Origin: Planctomycetota bacterium
GTDB lineage: Bacteria > Planctomycetota > Phycisphaerae > Phycisphaerales > SM1A02
DNA: 27,722 nt
Direction of reading: 5' to 3'
Assembly (NCBI GenBank): GCA_003671065.1
Contig: QWPU01000002.1
Span: 1-27,722 of the forward strand
How positions within the stretch are numbered: the first letter of the stretch is position 1; every line of letters begins with the position of its first letter. The notes beneath the pieces are model-generated. The model saw only the letters and a program-made list of their open reading frames with translations, was not told the DNA's origin and did no database searches. A program made the position numbers and the translations under genes. Below are positions 14,057 to 21,243 of the stretch, in pieces.

Positions 14057-15382
14057 TCAGTTAAATTTCGAAACAACCACAGCGCTGTTCTGCCCACCAA
14101 GACTCGGCGTGCACACCAACACGTGACGCAACGCGCGTGATTCACTTGCGGTTGCCACAGCGTTGAGCGAGCCCGTGTTCGTTGAATTGATGCGCGCAGG
14201 AAGACGTTGTTCGCTCACGCACTTCGCAGCCACACTTACTGCAATTGCGCCGAAACCAGCGCATGTTGCGCCGATGATTGGTGCAAGCGTGACGAGTGGT
14301 TTCGTTGAAACGCTCGCGCCAAACACTCGCGTGAGTGCAGCGCGTTCGAGTTCGTCAAGCGCGGGAACTCCGCAGCCGTAAGGAATGATTGCGTCGATGT
14401 CGTCGGCGCTGACGCCCGCGTCGCGCAGCGCGGCTTCAATCGCATCAGCAAGCGATTCACCGCTCGCATCCGGCAGCAATCCAACAGTGTCTTCGCACCA
14501 ACTTTGCGAAGCGCCCGTGCCCGAAAGCCCCGCATGAATGCGGGCGCCTCGCGCAATCGCCGTCTCCTCCGCTTCAACGACAAGAAGCCCGCCACCTTCG
14601 CCCACAAGTCCACCGATCGCGGCAACATCAAACGGTTTCACCACGCTCGTTGCGTCATCATCGACGGAGCAGATCGCTTGACGACCCGCATGTTCTTGCC
14701 GCAAATACGCCATCGGATTGAGCTTGCTGTCGGCGCCGCCGGAGATGCATGCATCGGCTGCGCCGCGCTCGATCACGCGCTGGCTTTCAGCAAGCGACAG
14801 TCCCGCGCTCGCTTCATTGCAGGTGATCGTGTTCGATGGACCTTGGCAATCGTGAATGATCGTGACATGGCACGCGAGCATGTTCGGCAGATACTTCAGC
14901 AGCCACAGCGGCGTCAGTTCTTGCATCCCTTGCGCGCCCCATTTCGAAGGGTCGAACACTCCATTGGCATCACGCGACGTCACAAGCGCGGCTGTGAGTT
15001 CATCGAGTTCCGCCGCAATGAGACCCGCGCCAATGTGGCAACCGAAACGATCCGGCGCAATCGTCGGCGCAACATCAGGATCAACGCCGCGCGTGATGAG
15101 ACCCGCGTCCTTGATCGCAGTAGCCGCACCGCCAACAGCGATTTCAATATCGCGCGCCATGACCTTCGTCGCCTTGCGGTAACTCTTCGGCACGAACTCC
15201 TTCACATCAAAGGTCGCCGGAAGTTCGCCCCCCGATGCCGCACGAAATCCACGCGCATCGAAGCCGCGCATAGGTGCAAGTGCAGAGCGCCCTTCGCAGA
15301 GCGCGCTCCAAAGTGGCTCAATGCCAACGCCATGCGCCGTGACAGGACCAAGACCAGTAATGACCACACGGCGTCGCGACAT
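14057..15382 (-). CDS. KAS-like protein lacking catalytic histidines
   Basis: A 441-residue protein with the full KAS fold pattern: VVITGLGPVTAHG at the start, GPSNTITCNEASAG around Cys188, FDVAAIGGLVGEGGG, and a C-terminal SLGGQNSAVVV. The nucleophile cysteine is kept. Where active enzymes have NAHGTxT there is PYGCGVP (Tyr335 for His), and where they have K-MTGH-GAAG there is KPLVTLAPIIGATCAG, with no His. Lys361 remains. It therefore resembles the chain-length-factor/KS-beta partners of condensing enzymes rather than a complete synthase, although classical chain-length factors lose the cysteine instead. It is the first gene before fabF (12-bp gap) and has a TATACT box 9 nt before its ATG. 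I infer a structural or chain-length-setting partner of FabF. Confidence 0.82.
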   Translation of the reverse strand: MSRRRVVITGLGPVTAHGVGIEPLWSALCEGRSALAPMRGFDARGFRAASGGELPATFDVKEFVPKSYRKATKVMARDIEIAVGGAATAIKDAGLITRGVDPDVAPTIAPDRFGCHIGAGLIAAELDELTAALVTSRDANGVFDPSKWGAQGMQELTPLWLLKYLPNMLACHVTIIHDCQGPSNTITCNEASAGLSLAESQRVIERGAADACISGGADSKLNPMAYLRQEHAGRQAICSVDDDATSVVKPFDVAAIGGLVGEGGGLLVVEAEETAIARGARIHAGLSGTGASQSWCEDTVGLLPDASGESLADAIEAALRDAGVSADDIDAIIPYGCGVPALDELERAALTRVFGASVSTKPLVTLAPIIGATCAGFGAIAVSVAAKCVSEQRLPARINSTNTGSLNAVATASESRALRHVLVCTPSLGGQNSAVVVSKFN

Positions 15383-15391
15383 AGGGGGCGG

Positions 15392-15397
15392 AGTATA
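15392..15397 (-). promoter_or_regulatory. -10 box for KAS-like/fabF operon
   Basis: Minus-strand TATACT, close to consensus, ends 9 nt before the ATG at 15382. The intervening bases (CCGCCCCCT) contain no Shine-Dalgarno, so the mRNA would have almost no leader. Confidence 0.5.
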
Positions 15398-15466
15398 GAA
15401 AGGACTGCAGATGCGGGCGCACGTCGAGCGAATGTGACGCGCGGCCGAGTCAGATGCGGACGCGCA

Positions 15467-15811
15467 TCAGCCAAGCGCGCGAACTGAAATCTCAGCGCCA
15501 GGAAGCACCAGGTCTTCATCAGCCGCTGCCACCAAGCAACCGCACGTCGGGGAGACTTGCAAGAGACGAATTGGCATATCTGTGGTGTTCTTCAATCGAA
15601 AGACATGTTCGAGCGTGCCATCGTTGCTGCCGAGGTCAACGGTGCCGAAGTTGTGCGCAAGAAGTCCGTCAAGTGCAGCCCGCACAACGTGAGCGGGTTT
15701 CGCCGTTGCCTGCTGCCACATCACACCGATCACTAGAAAAAGAGCCGCAGCAAGAATGAAGAGCAGGTACGCGCTGCGACGATGCCTTGCGCGTGTCAAT
15801 GAATCGCTCAT
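15467..15811 (-). CDS. DUF1573-type membrane-anchored protein
   Basis: This 114-residue protein has an N-terminal membrane segment (about 14-32, AYLLFILAAALFLVIGVMW) and then a short DUF1573-like beta domain with the family signature: VDLGSNDGTLEHVFRLKNT, then IRLLQVSPTCGCLVA with the CGC pair, then VLPGAEISV. DUF1573 is an immunoglobulin-like extracytoplasmic domain frequent in planctomycetes and Bacteroidetes, with no established activity. The protein stops soon after PGAEISVRALG, where longer members have one more strand. I saw no continuation in other frames, so it seems short rather than frameshifted. Its ATG overlaps the TGA of the previous gene (ATGA at 15808-15811), so translation is probably coupled. 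It is last in the four-gene cascade. Confidence 0.7.
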   Translation of the reverse strand: MSDSLTRARHRRSAYLLFILAAALFLVIGVMWQQATAKPAHVVRAALDGLLAHNFGTVDLGSNDGTLEHVFRLKNTTDMPIRLLQVSPTCGCLVAAADEDLVLPGAEISVRALG

Positions 15812-17064
15812 ATCGTTGCTCGCGCACCGCGCCCGCGGCGGAGAAGGAATACGCCCGCCACCACGAGCGCAATCGCCGTACTCAGGGCGACCACGAATGC
15901 TCCACGCAATGGCGCTTCATTGGGGGAGGGCTTCTCTGCCGCTGCAGCGCGTGCCAATGCTCCAGGAAGGCGTGCATCCGCGACTTCGGGCAGCGAGCCT
16001 CTTCGATTCACTGCGGTTCGGACCAATTCTGACAGACGGTCGCCTGGATGCTCCATGAGCGGCTCCTTCAATTCGTACAGGACGCCCTCGAGATACAGCA
16101 GCGGCGTCCCGATCTTAAAGCTCATGTTGAGGCGGTCATCCCACACACTGGTACCGAGAGGCATCGGTGTCACAAACAGCGATTCGTCGATCTCCTCAGG
16201 AGTCAAGCGCTTGAAGTCAGTCCGATGATAAGTCTTCATGCCCTTCGTGGGCACGGGTCTCTGGCGAGTAGGGTCGGCCATACTCCAGCCTTGGAGGTCA
16301 GCTGTATCAGGAATGAAACATCCGTCAATTTCCTTCCAGGAACGAACGGTATAGGTCTCTCGGACTCGCGGCTGTTCGCGATCACCGTCGACGAATCCTT
16401 CGATGGTGTAGGAGATGAAACGAAAGTTCGGAGCGAGTGCCGCTTGCACCTCAAATCGTGCACCCTTTCCAAGTGCCTCCATTGCCTCGAAGCGATAGTT
16501 CAACACGCCGTCAACGATCGACTGGGCGATGCACCGGCCTGCGCGGACCTCGCGTGCAATCTCCGACCAAGGCGTACATCGACCGTCGATCTCATTGAAA
16601 ATGAAACCGTATCCCCACGGATCTGGAGACGTCGCTTCAGACAACAGCGACACGCTCGCTTCCCCTTGCACGCGATGCGTCCACGTGCCGTCGGCCCACA
16701 CATTCTCCTGGAGATAGCGTGTCGGAGCATCCGAATCACTCAGTCGAGTTCGCAGCGAATACAAGCGCTTTCCTGCTGTCACGAAGCGAATGGATTCCGA
16801 TGTTTCGCGCTTCGCACTCTCCCACGGCGAGTTGTCAGTCGCGGGCTTGCGCCCCAGCGAACACACCTCAAAGGTCGTCTCAAAGTCGCCGCGCAAGACA
16901 TCGTTTGGATTCGAAAGCAGATCAGCGAGCCTGTCCGCGGATATCGGCGATTCCGTAGAGGATGATTCCTGAGCGGAGTCGACGGCAGCGCCATCCGCCT
17001 CACCCACGACCGCACCCACGACCGCACACCAAGGCGCTACGACATACATGAGAGAGACAATCAC
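15808..17064 (-). CDS. Exported protein with C-terminal membrane anchor
   Basis: I start this 418-residue protein at GTG 17064, because it overlaps the TGA of the small upstream gene (minus-strand GTGA) and opens directly into a signal-like stretch (VIVSLMYVVAPWCAVVGAVV). Upstream in-frame codons are Arg-rich non-coding shadow. The body is beta-rich with many aromatic residues. Its later phrases (FKRLTPEEIDESLFVTPMP, then SVWDDRLNMSFKIG) recall LolA/LppX-like outer-membrane-carrier folds seen near DUF1573 genes in planctomycetes, from memory. The C-terminus has a clear membrane helix (FVVALSTAIALVVAGVFLL) followed by RRGRGAR, giving a periplasmic domain tethered at its end. It overlaps the DUF1573 gene by 4 nt. 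Function not known. Confidence 0.65.
   Translation of the reverse strand: MIVSLMYVVAPWCAVVGAVVGEADGAAVDSAQESSSTESPISADRLADLLSNPNDVLRGDFETTFEVCSLGRKPATDNSPWESAKRETSESIRFVTAGKRLYSLRTRLSDSDAPTRYLQENVWADGTWTHRVQGEASVSLLSEATSPDPWGYGFIFNEIDGRCTPWSEIAREVRAGRCIAQSIVDGVLNYRFEAMEALGKGARFEVQAALAPNFRFISYTIEGFVDGDREQPRVRETYTVRSWKEIDGCFIPDTADLQGWSMADPTRQRPVPTKGMKTYHRTDFKRLTPEEIDESLFVTPMPLGTSVWDDRLNMSFKIGTPLLYLEGVLYELKEPLMEHPGDRLSELVRTAVNRRGSLPEVADARLPGALARAAAAEKPSPNEAPLRGAFVVALSTAIALVVAGVFLLRRGRGARATI
17001..17024. repeat. 12-bp tandem duplication in exported-protein gene
   Basis: CACCCACGACCG occurs twice in succession (17001-17012 and 17013-17024). It lies inside the signal-peptide part of the gene at 15808-17064, where it encodes the repeated AVVG in GAVVGAVVG. 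It keeps the frame. Confidence 0.7.
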
Positions 17065-17270
17065 ATTTGGCCGCAGTCGTCCTCGCGCACTTCCTTGCGC
17101 ACTTCGTGGATTGACTTGACGCCTTTCGCGTTTGCCGACTTCGGCACTTGCATGAGCGTCATCCGTCGCACGCTTTGCGTGATGACTCCCGCAATCGTTT
17201 CGAGTGTGACGCCGAGCCCATGGTTGCGGCGATCGGACCGCATGACCTCTCGGCTGCGCGCGCGATGCAC
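17061..17270 (-). CDS. Small basic protein, translationally coupled
   Basis: A 69-codon frame fits exactly between its neighbours. Its GTG start (17270) shares a base with the TAG of the upstream gene (minus-strand TAGTG), and its TGA overlaps the GTG start of the next gene. An internal ATG at 17243 preceded by GAGAGG is an alternative start. The product is Arg/Lys-rich at the N-terminus, with a helix-like VTLETIAGVITQSVRRMTLMQV and a charged end (IHEVRKEVREDD). No family is recognised and there is no membrane segment. Support comes mainly from the precise overlaps and from the lack of any other explanation for this 200-bp gap in a tight operon. It could be a fortuitous frame. Confidence 0.45.
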   Translation of the reverse strand: MHRARSREVMRSDRRNHGLGVTLETIAGVITQSVRRMTLMQVPKSANAKGVKSIHEVRKEVREDDCGQM

Positions 17271-18682
17271 TAAAACTCAATCCGCTCCCCCTTCACCACG
17301 CATCGCTTTGAAGTTGCCACTGCGTCATCGAAAGCCTGCAACATGTCCGCACCAACGATGCGTCGCTGCGATGCAACGAACGCATCATTCAATGTGCGCA
17401 GACGCGTAAGAACCTCTCGATCAGCCTCGAGCTCGCCGCTCATGCGTTGGGTGAGAACGTTCGCGTGCGCAGTGGCGTTCTGAGCGACTTCCGCGATCAT
17501 GATGCGTCGCAATGAGGCTCGACCATCCTCACGCTGCTGCACATGAGTTGCATACGCCGCTTGGGCCGCAGCGCGCTCAGACAGCGCAAGGACTGCGGAC
17601 GACATGAGCCATTCATGCATGAGATCTGCGCTCTTGGCGGCATAGGTGTACGGAAAGTAGCTCGCAAAAAAATGCGTGCGCCACAGGACGGCACTCGCGT
17701 GATCTCCGTTGGATTCCATCACATCTGCGACCGCAAGGGCAACCCGTTCGTTCACTCGCCAGAGTTCGACGAAGCGATGGCTTATGCGATTCCACAGGCG
17801 ACTATGCCCTTCGAGATCACCACTGATCTTGGCGACGCGCGCGCGATCGTGATCCTCCAGGTCGCTCCAGAATCGCGCGTGTAACAGCGCATCGCTCTCG
17901 CCGGTGTAGTGAGCGAGCAATGTCGCAACAACAACGCGCGCCTCATTTGAGACGGCGGACTTCGGCAATGGATGCTGCTCGCTGAGCACGAACCATCCCC
18001 TGCATGACGTGTGCATCGCGGCGCAACTTTCCGCGAGCGTGAGGAGATCGGCATGCGCCGCGAGGTCGAGCATGCCTCGACTGTGGTCCGCACCGCGATT
18101 GAGCATGATCGATCGACGCCACGCACGAATCTCGTCACCGAGCTGCCCATGCGACTCAACGTCGATGGAAGATTGAAGCGACGACTCAAGGTCTGAGAGT
18201 GCTGAGATCATCGCGGGCTTTGCCGCGGCGAATGCAGCGCGGCCACACGCCGCAATCTCGAGCAGCGCCGACGTGTCCGCGTTGCGCTCCGCGCGCGACA
18301 GCATCGAGAGGCGCGCAAACTGCTGCCCCGCTGATTGCAGACGCAGAGTGAGATCTTTTTCGATGGCACCCTGTCGCGCCCGGTACGCGGCGTATGCCTC
18401 GTCCGCTGCGGCACGCGCGCTGCTCGAGAGTTCGAGTTTGTCACAGATTTTCGAGAACGACAACGTGTTGAGGTCAAGCACAATCAACTCACGCGCGAGC
18501 TTCGCAACGATGTGTTTTGAATCGGTTTTCGTGCCTAGCTCTGGAGAAGACTCGTCGCTCGTCGCCTCTTGCGGGCGCGGCTGCATGCTGGCTAGGTCGC
18601 ACGCATTGCGCTGCGCGGCCAGCGAATTCGCCGCAAGCAACACCAATAGTCCGATCGAGTGCCGCAGCCGCATACACCACAT
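17270..18682 (-). CDS. Secreted helical protein of unknown function
   Basis: I place the start at ATG 18682 (470 aa); an ATG at 18673 is equally good for the signal peptide, and the frame remains open to 18712. The N-terminus MRLRHSIGLLVLLAANSLAA is a standard signal peptide. The mature protein is almost wholly alpha-helical and rich in Ala, Glu, Arg and Ser. There are coiled-coil-like stretches around 80-140 (ARAAADEAYAAYRARQGA) and 400-450 (TQRMSGELEADREVLTRL), and scattered cysteines. No family is recognised. It is the first gene of a cascade of four overlapping genes (unknown, small protein, exported anchored protein, DUF1573), so these probably act together at or beyond the inner membrane. 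A TACACT box (18693-18698) lies 10 nt before ATG 18682. Confidence 0.6.
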   Translation of the reverse strand: MWCMRLRHSIGLLVLLAANSLAAQRNACDLASMQPRPQEATSDESSPELGTKTDSKHIVAKLARELIVLDLNTLSFSKICDKLELSSSARAAADEAYAAYRARQGAIEKDLTLRLQSAGQQFARLSMLSRAERNADTSALLEIAACGRAAFAAAKPAMISALSDLESSLQSSIDVESHGQLGDEIRAWRRSIMLNRGADHSRGMLDLAAHADLLTLAESCAAMHTSCRGWFVLSEQHPLPKSAVSNEARVVVATLLAHYTGESDALLHARFWSDLEDHDRARVAKISGDLEGHSRLWNRISHRFVELWRVNERVALAVADVMESNGDHASAVLWRTHFFASYFPYTYAAKSADLMHEWLMSSAVLALSERAAAQAAYATHVQQREDGRASLRRIMIAEVAQNATAHANVLTQRMSGELEADREVLTRLRTLNDAFVASQRRIVGADMLQAFDDAVATSKRCVVKGERIEF

Positions 18683-18795
18683 GATGTGCGCGAGTGTAAC
18701 CGTGTGAGTCAAACTGCGAACGGGTCGCTTCGAGATGAAGTCGTGGACAGGTATCTTTTTTCGCCATCAGACTGTTACCGCGCGCCGAGTGACAC

Positions 18796-20169
18796 CTACG
18801 TTGCGTTGCCCCGTGGCGTACGCCGCGCGATCAACATCGCAAGTTCCAACGCTTGCTCGTAGTTGAGCCGCGGATCGACGCTCGAGCGATAGGCCCGCGA
18901 CAGATCGTCGTCAGCGAGCCCTCGAGCGCCGCCCGTGCATTCCGTCACATTTTCACCAGTCAGTTCAACATGCACGCCCGCGAGATGCGTGCCTTCATTG
19001 CGATGGATCTCAAACGCTTGCTCAACTTCCGCAAGAATGTGGCCGAATTTGCGGGTTTTCACGCTCTTCCCCGCCCATGCACCACTGGAGGGCACAACGG
19101 TTTCCGTGTTGCCGTGCATGGGATCACATACCCACACGACATTGAGCCCCGCGTCGCGCACCGCTCGCACCAGCGGCGGCAACTCACGACCAATGCGATG
19201 CGCACCAAAGCGCGAAATCAGCACCACGCGGCCTTGTTCGTTGTCAGGCGAGAGCGCGCGAATCGTCGCAAGTAGCGCTTCGACCGTTGCATCAGGACCA
19301 ACTTTCACACCGACAGGATTACGAATTCCTCGGCAAAACTCGAGATGCGCGCCAAGACGGTCACTCGTGCGCATGCCAATCCACGGCAGATGCGTCGAAA
19401 GATTGAACCAACCTTCGCGCCGAGGCACTTGCCGCGTCAGCGCGCTTTCGTACGCGAGGACGAGCAACTCATGACTCGTATAGAAGTCGACGCGCTGCAT
19501 CGCCGCGATGGTCCCGCCCGCAAGCGTCTCCATGAAACGCAGGCTTTCACCGATGGAATCGACCATTCGCTGGTACTCCGCCGCAAGTGGCGAGTGCTGC
19601 ACGAAGTCGAGATCCCAATTTTGAGGGTAGTGCAAATCAGCAAACCCACCATCAACAAGCGCACGCACAAAGTTCAGCGTGAGCGCACTGCGTTCATATC
19701 CGCGCAACAACAGTGAAGGATCAGGCGTGCGCGCCGCGAGCGTGAACTCGGCGCGATTAATGTTGTCCCCACGAAACGAAGGCAATTCAACACCATCGCG
19801 CGTTTCAGTCGCAGTACTGCGCGGCTTGGCATATTGCCCCGCAAAGCGACCAATTCGTGTGATGCGCTTACGAGTGCCATGGACGAGCACGAGCGACATC
19901 TGCAACAAGATCTTCAGCTTCGACGCAATCGACCCCGACGAGCAATCCGCAAAATTCTCCGCACAATCTCCGCCCCACAAGACGAATCGCTCGCCCCGAG
20001 CGGCTTCGGCAAGCGCAGTCTTCAACGCCTCAATTTCATAACTCGTAACCAGCGGCGGCAGCGATCCAATCTCCGCCAACGCAGCCTCAAGCGCCGCCGC
20101 GTCGGGATAGACAGGCTGCTGCGTAGAAGGAAACGCCTTCCAAGAGGACGGAGACCAGTTGGGTGGCAT
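18796..20169 (-). CDS. aroG: Class II DAHP synthase
   Basis: This 457-residue protein is a full-length class II 3-deoxy-7-phosphoheptulonate synthase, which condenses phosphoenolpyruvate and erythrose 4-phosphate at the entry to the shikimate pathway. The metal ligands expected for the plant/Mycobacterium type are present: Cys69 in LWGGDCAENF, His352 in CDPMHGNT, Glu402 in VHVELTGEN and Asp432 in VDPRLNYEQ. Other family marks are RIGRFAGQYAKPRS (105-118), RVDFYTSHE (226-234), PWIGMRTSD (262-270) and SRFGAHRI (319-326). It appears monocistronic. A GATACT hexamer 8 nt before the ATG may be its -10 box. The allosteric N-terminal extension of some homologues is short here, so I make no claim on feedback control. 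The family name is certain; the gene symbol varies between genomes. Confidence 0.95.
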   Translation of the reverse strand: MPPNWSPSSWKAFPSTQQPVYPDAAALEAALAEIGSLPPLVTSYEIEALKTALAEAARGERFVLWGGDCAENFADCSSGSIASKLKILLQMSLVLVHGTRKRITRIGRFAGQYAKPRSTATETRDGVELPSFRGDNINRAEFTLAARTPDPSLLLRGYERSALTLNFVRALVDGGFADLHYPQNWDLDFVQHSPLAAEYQRMVDSIGESLRFMETLAGGTIAAMQRVDFYTSHELLVLAYESALTRQVPRREGWFNLSTHLPWIGMRTSDRLGAHLEFCRGIRNPVGVKVGPDATVEALLATIRALSPDNEQGRVVLISRFGAHRIGRELPPLVRAVRDAGLNVVWVCDPMHGNTETVVPSSGAWAGKSVKTRKFGHILAEVEQAFEIHRNEGTHLAGVHVELTGENVTECTGGARGLADDDLSRAYRSSVDPRLNYEQALELAMLIARRTPRGNAT

Positions 20170-20177
20170 GGATGGGG

Positions 20178-20183
20178 AGTATC
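20178..20183 (-). promoter_or_regulatory. Possible -10 box for DAHP synthase
   Basis: Minus-strand GATACT ends 8 nt before the ATG at 20169. It is one mismatch from the TATACT seen before the KAS-like gene. No ribosome binding site lies between. Confidence 0.3.
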
Positions 20184-20251
20184 GGTCAGATGAGGGGCGG
20201 GCATTGGATCTCCACGCGAATCGCGCAGACCCCGCCGCTCCCCCTCCAAAA

Positions 20252-20335
20252 TGCGGGCGACAGGAATTGAACCTGCACGGGGTTTAGCCCACGGGAACCT
20301 AAATCCCGCGCGTCTGCCAGTTTCGCCACGCCCGC
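20252..20335 (-). tRNA. tRNA-Leu (anticodon UAG)
   Basis: The minus strand folds into a class II tRNA with a 7-bp acceptor stem (GCGGGCG/CGCCCGC), a D arm, an anticodon stem CGGGA/TCCCG around TTTAGGT (anticodon TAG, reading CUA/CUG), a long variable arm and a T arm with GGTTCAATTCC. The discriminator base is A and the 3' CCA is not encoded. The long variable arm with A73 is typical of tRNA-Leu. It lies between the DAHP synthase gene and the divergent DoxX gene. Confidence 0.95.
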
Positions 20336-20346
20336 AGCGAGGGGAG

Positions 20347-20352
20347 ATTGTA
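20347..20352 (-). promoter_or_regulatory. -10 box of the tRNA-Leu gene
   Basis: Minus-strand TACAAT, a near-consensus -10, ends 11 nt before the mature tRNA 5' end, predicting a 4-5 nt 5' leader. No clear -35 is visible at the expected distance. Confidence 0.5.
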
Positions 20353-20445
20353 CGGATTTTGCGCTGCGAGCCGATTCAGTGAGGACGGCGCTTCCGAATT
20401 TTCGGCGCGCTTGTCGCCGTTCCTCTTGCTCGCGGGCTTCTCACT

Positions 20446-21168
20446 ATGAAAAAAACCAGTCAGCGCGCTACCACCTTTGTGCAGTTACTCGCACGAATTG
20501 TGCTGTTTCTTGCGTTTGTGCCGACGGGTTGGCATCACGCCATGCACATCGGAAACTTCAGCGGCGAGGCTGGCGCGCGACTGCGTGAGCTGGGGATTGT
20601 GAGCATGCAAGGGTGGACGGAACATGGGACAGGCATGCAACGGACTTCCGCCGACAGTCCAACCGAAGATGGGACAGGCATGCCGCGGACCGATGCGCTC
20701 GTCTTTGTGCGTGTCGCACGCCAGGGAGGCGAGGCGCCGTCGATTCCAACTGATGCGGCGAATGCGATGGATCTCAACACTCGCTCGCTGCATGAACTCA
20801 CGCTTGTCTTTGATACACACGGCTTGCCTCGACCTGAAATCTGGGCGTGGACCGTGACAGCGTTCGAACTCTTTGGTGGCTCGCTCATCCTTCTTGGGCT
20901 CTTCACGCGTTTGTGGGCAATGGGGCTCACCGTGTGGGCGATTGCACTTCTGCTGCTCAACACACCTTCAGGCGCAATTGCGTGGGATTCGATCTGGCAG
21001 ACGACCGATCCGAATCTCGCTGCGGTTCGCACACTTGTGCTCATGCAGTTGAGTCTCATCGTGCTGGCCGCGAGCCTGCTGCTGACGGGCGCTGGGAAGT
21101 TGAGTTTGGATGGAGTGATCTTTGGTGGCGGCGGCAAGGGCGGCGGTAAGGGCGGCGAGAAAGAGTGA
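20446..21168 (+). CDS. DoxX family membrane protein
   Basis: A 240-residue membrane protein with four hydrophobic segments (about 12-30, 137-158, 162-180 and 200-220) and the DoxX pattern: LLARIVLFLAFVPTGWHHAMH at the start, then ALELFGG-like FELFGGSLILLGLFTRLWA and a later LVLMQLSLIVLAASLLLTGAGKLSLD. DoxX-like proteins are inner-membrane proteins linked to respiration or redox roles, with no fixed reaction. The loop between helices 1 and 2 is unusually long (about 100 residues). It contains two copies of a 26-bp repeat that translate to HGTGMQ and DGTGMP, apparently an insertion. The tail is a Gly/Lys-rich GGGGKGGGKGGEKE. The VWA gene starts 75 bp downstream on the same strand. No Shine-Dalgarno is evident. 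Confidence 0.75.
   Translation: MKKTSQRATTFVQLLARIVLFLAFVPTGWHHAMHIGNFSGEAGARLRELGIVSMQGWTEHGTGMQRTSADSPTEDGTGMPRTDALVFVRVARQGGEAPSIPTDAANAMDLNTRSLHELTLVFDTHGLPRPEIWAWTVTAFELFGGSLILLGLFTRLWAMGLTVWAIALLLLNTPSGAIAWDSIWQTTDPNLAAVRTLVLMQLSLIVLAASLLLTGAGKLSLDGVIFGGGGKGGGKGGEKE
20620..20690. repeat. Two copies of 26-bp GGGACAGGCATGC repeat in DoxX gene
   Basis: Copies at 20620-20645 and 20665-20690 match at 23 of 26 positions and share ATGGGACAGGCATGC. They lie 45 bp apart (start to start, a multiple of three) within the long DoxX loop. The core reappears inverted in the intergenic repeat at 3759-3773, and ATGGGACAGGCA alone is at 9619-9630. From memory, GGACAGGCATGC-type elements are dispersed in many planctomycete genomes, sometimes inside genes. 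Confidence 0.7.
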
Positions 21169-21230
21169 CGCGAGACTTCGCGGTGAACGCGGAAACATGC
21201 GTTTTGCGCCGAGATGCGCGCGGTTCGCCG

Positions 21231-21236
21231 TAGGAT
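21231..21236 (+). promoter_or_regulatory. Possible -10 box before VWA gene
   Basis: TAGGAT ends 7 nt before the ATG at 21244, with no Shine-Dalgarno between. It supports that ATG over the in-frame ATG at 21214 and suggests a separate leaderless transcript for the VWA-ExbB-ExbD cluster. Confidence 0.35.
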
Positions 21237-21243
21237 GCGCGCT

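Noticed and set aside
15467..15519. Frameshift truncating the DUF1573 protein
   Set aside because: No other minus-strand frame downstream continues the beta-strand pattern, so the short form is taken as natural.
17065..17280. N-terminal extension of the exported protein to 17280
   Set aside because: The added 72 codons are Arg/His-rich without similarity and cover the small coupled gene; the GTG at 17064 opens directly into a signal-like sequence and overlaps the preceding stop.
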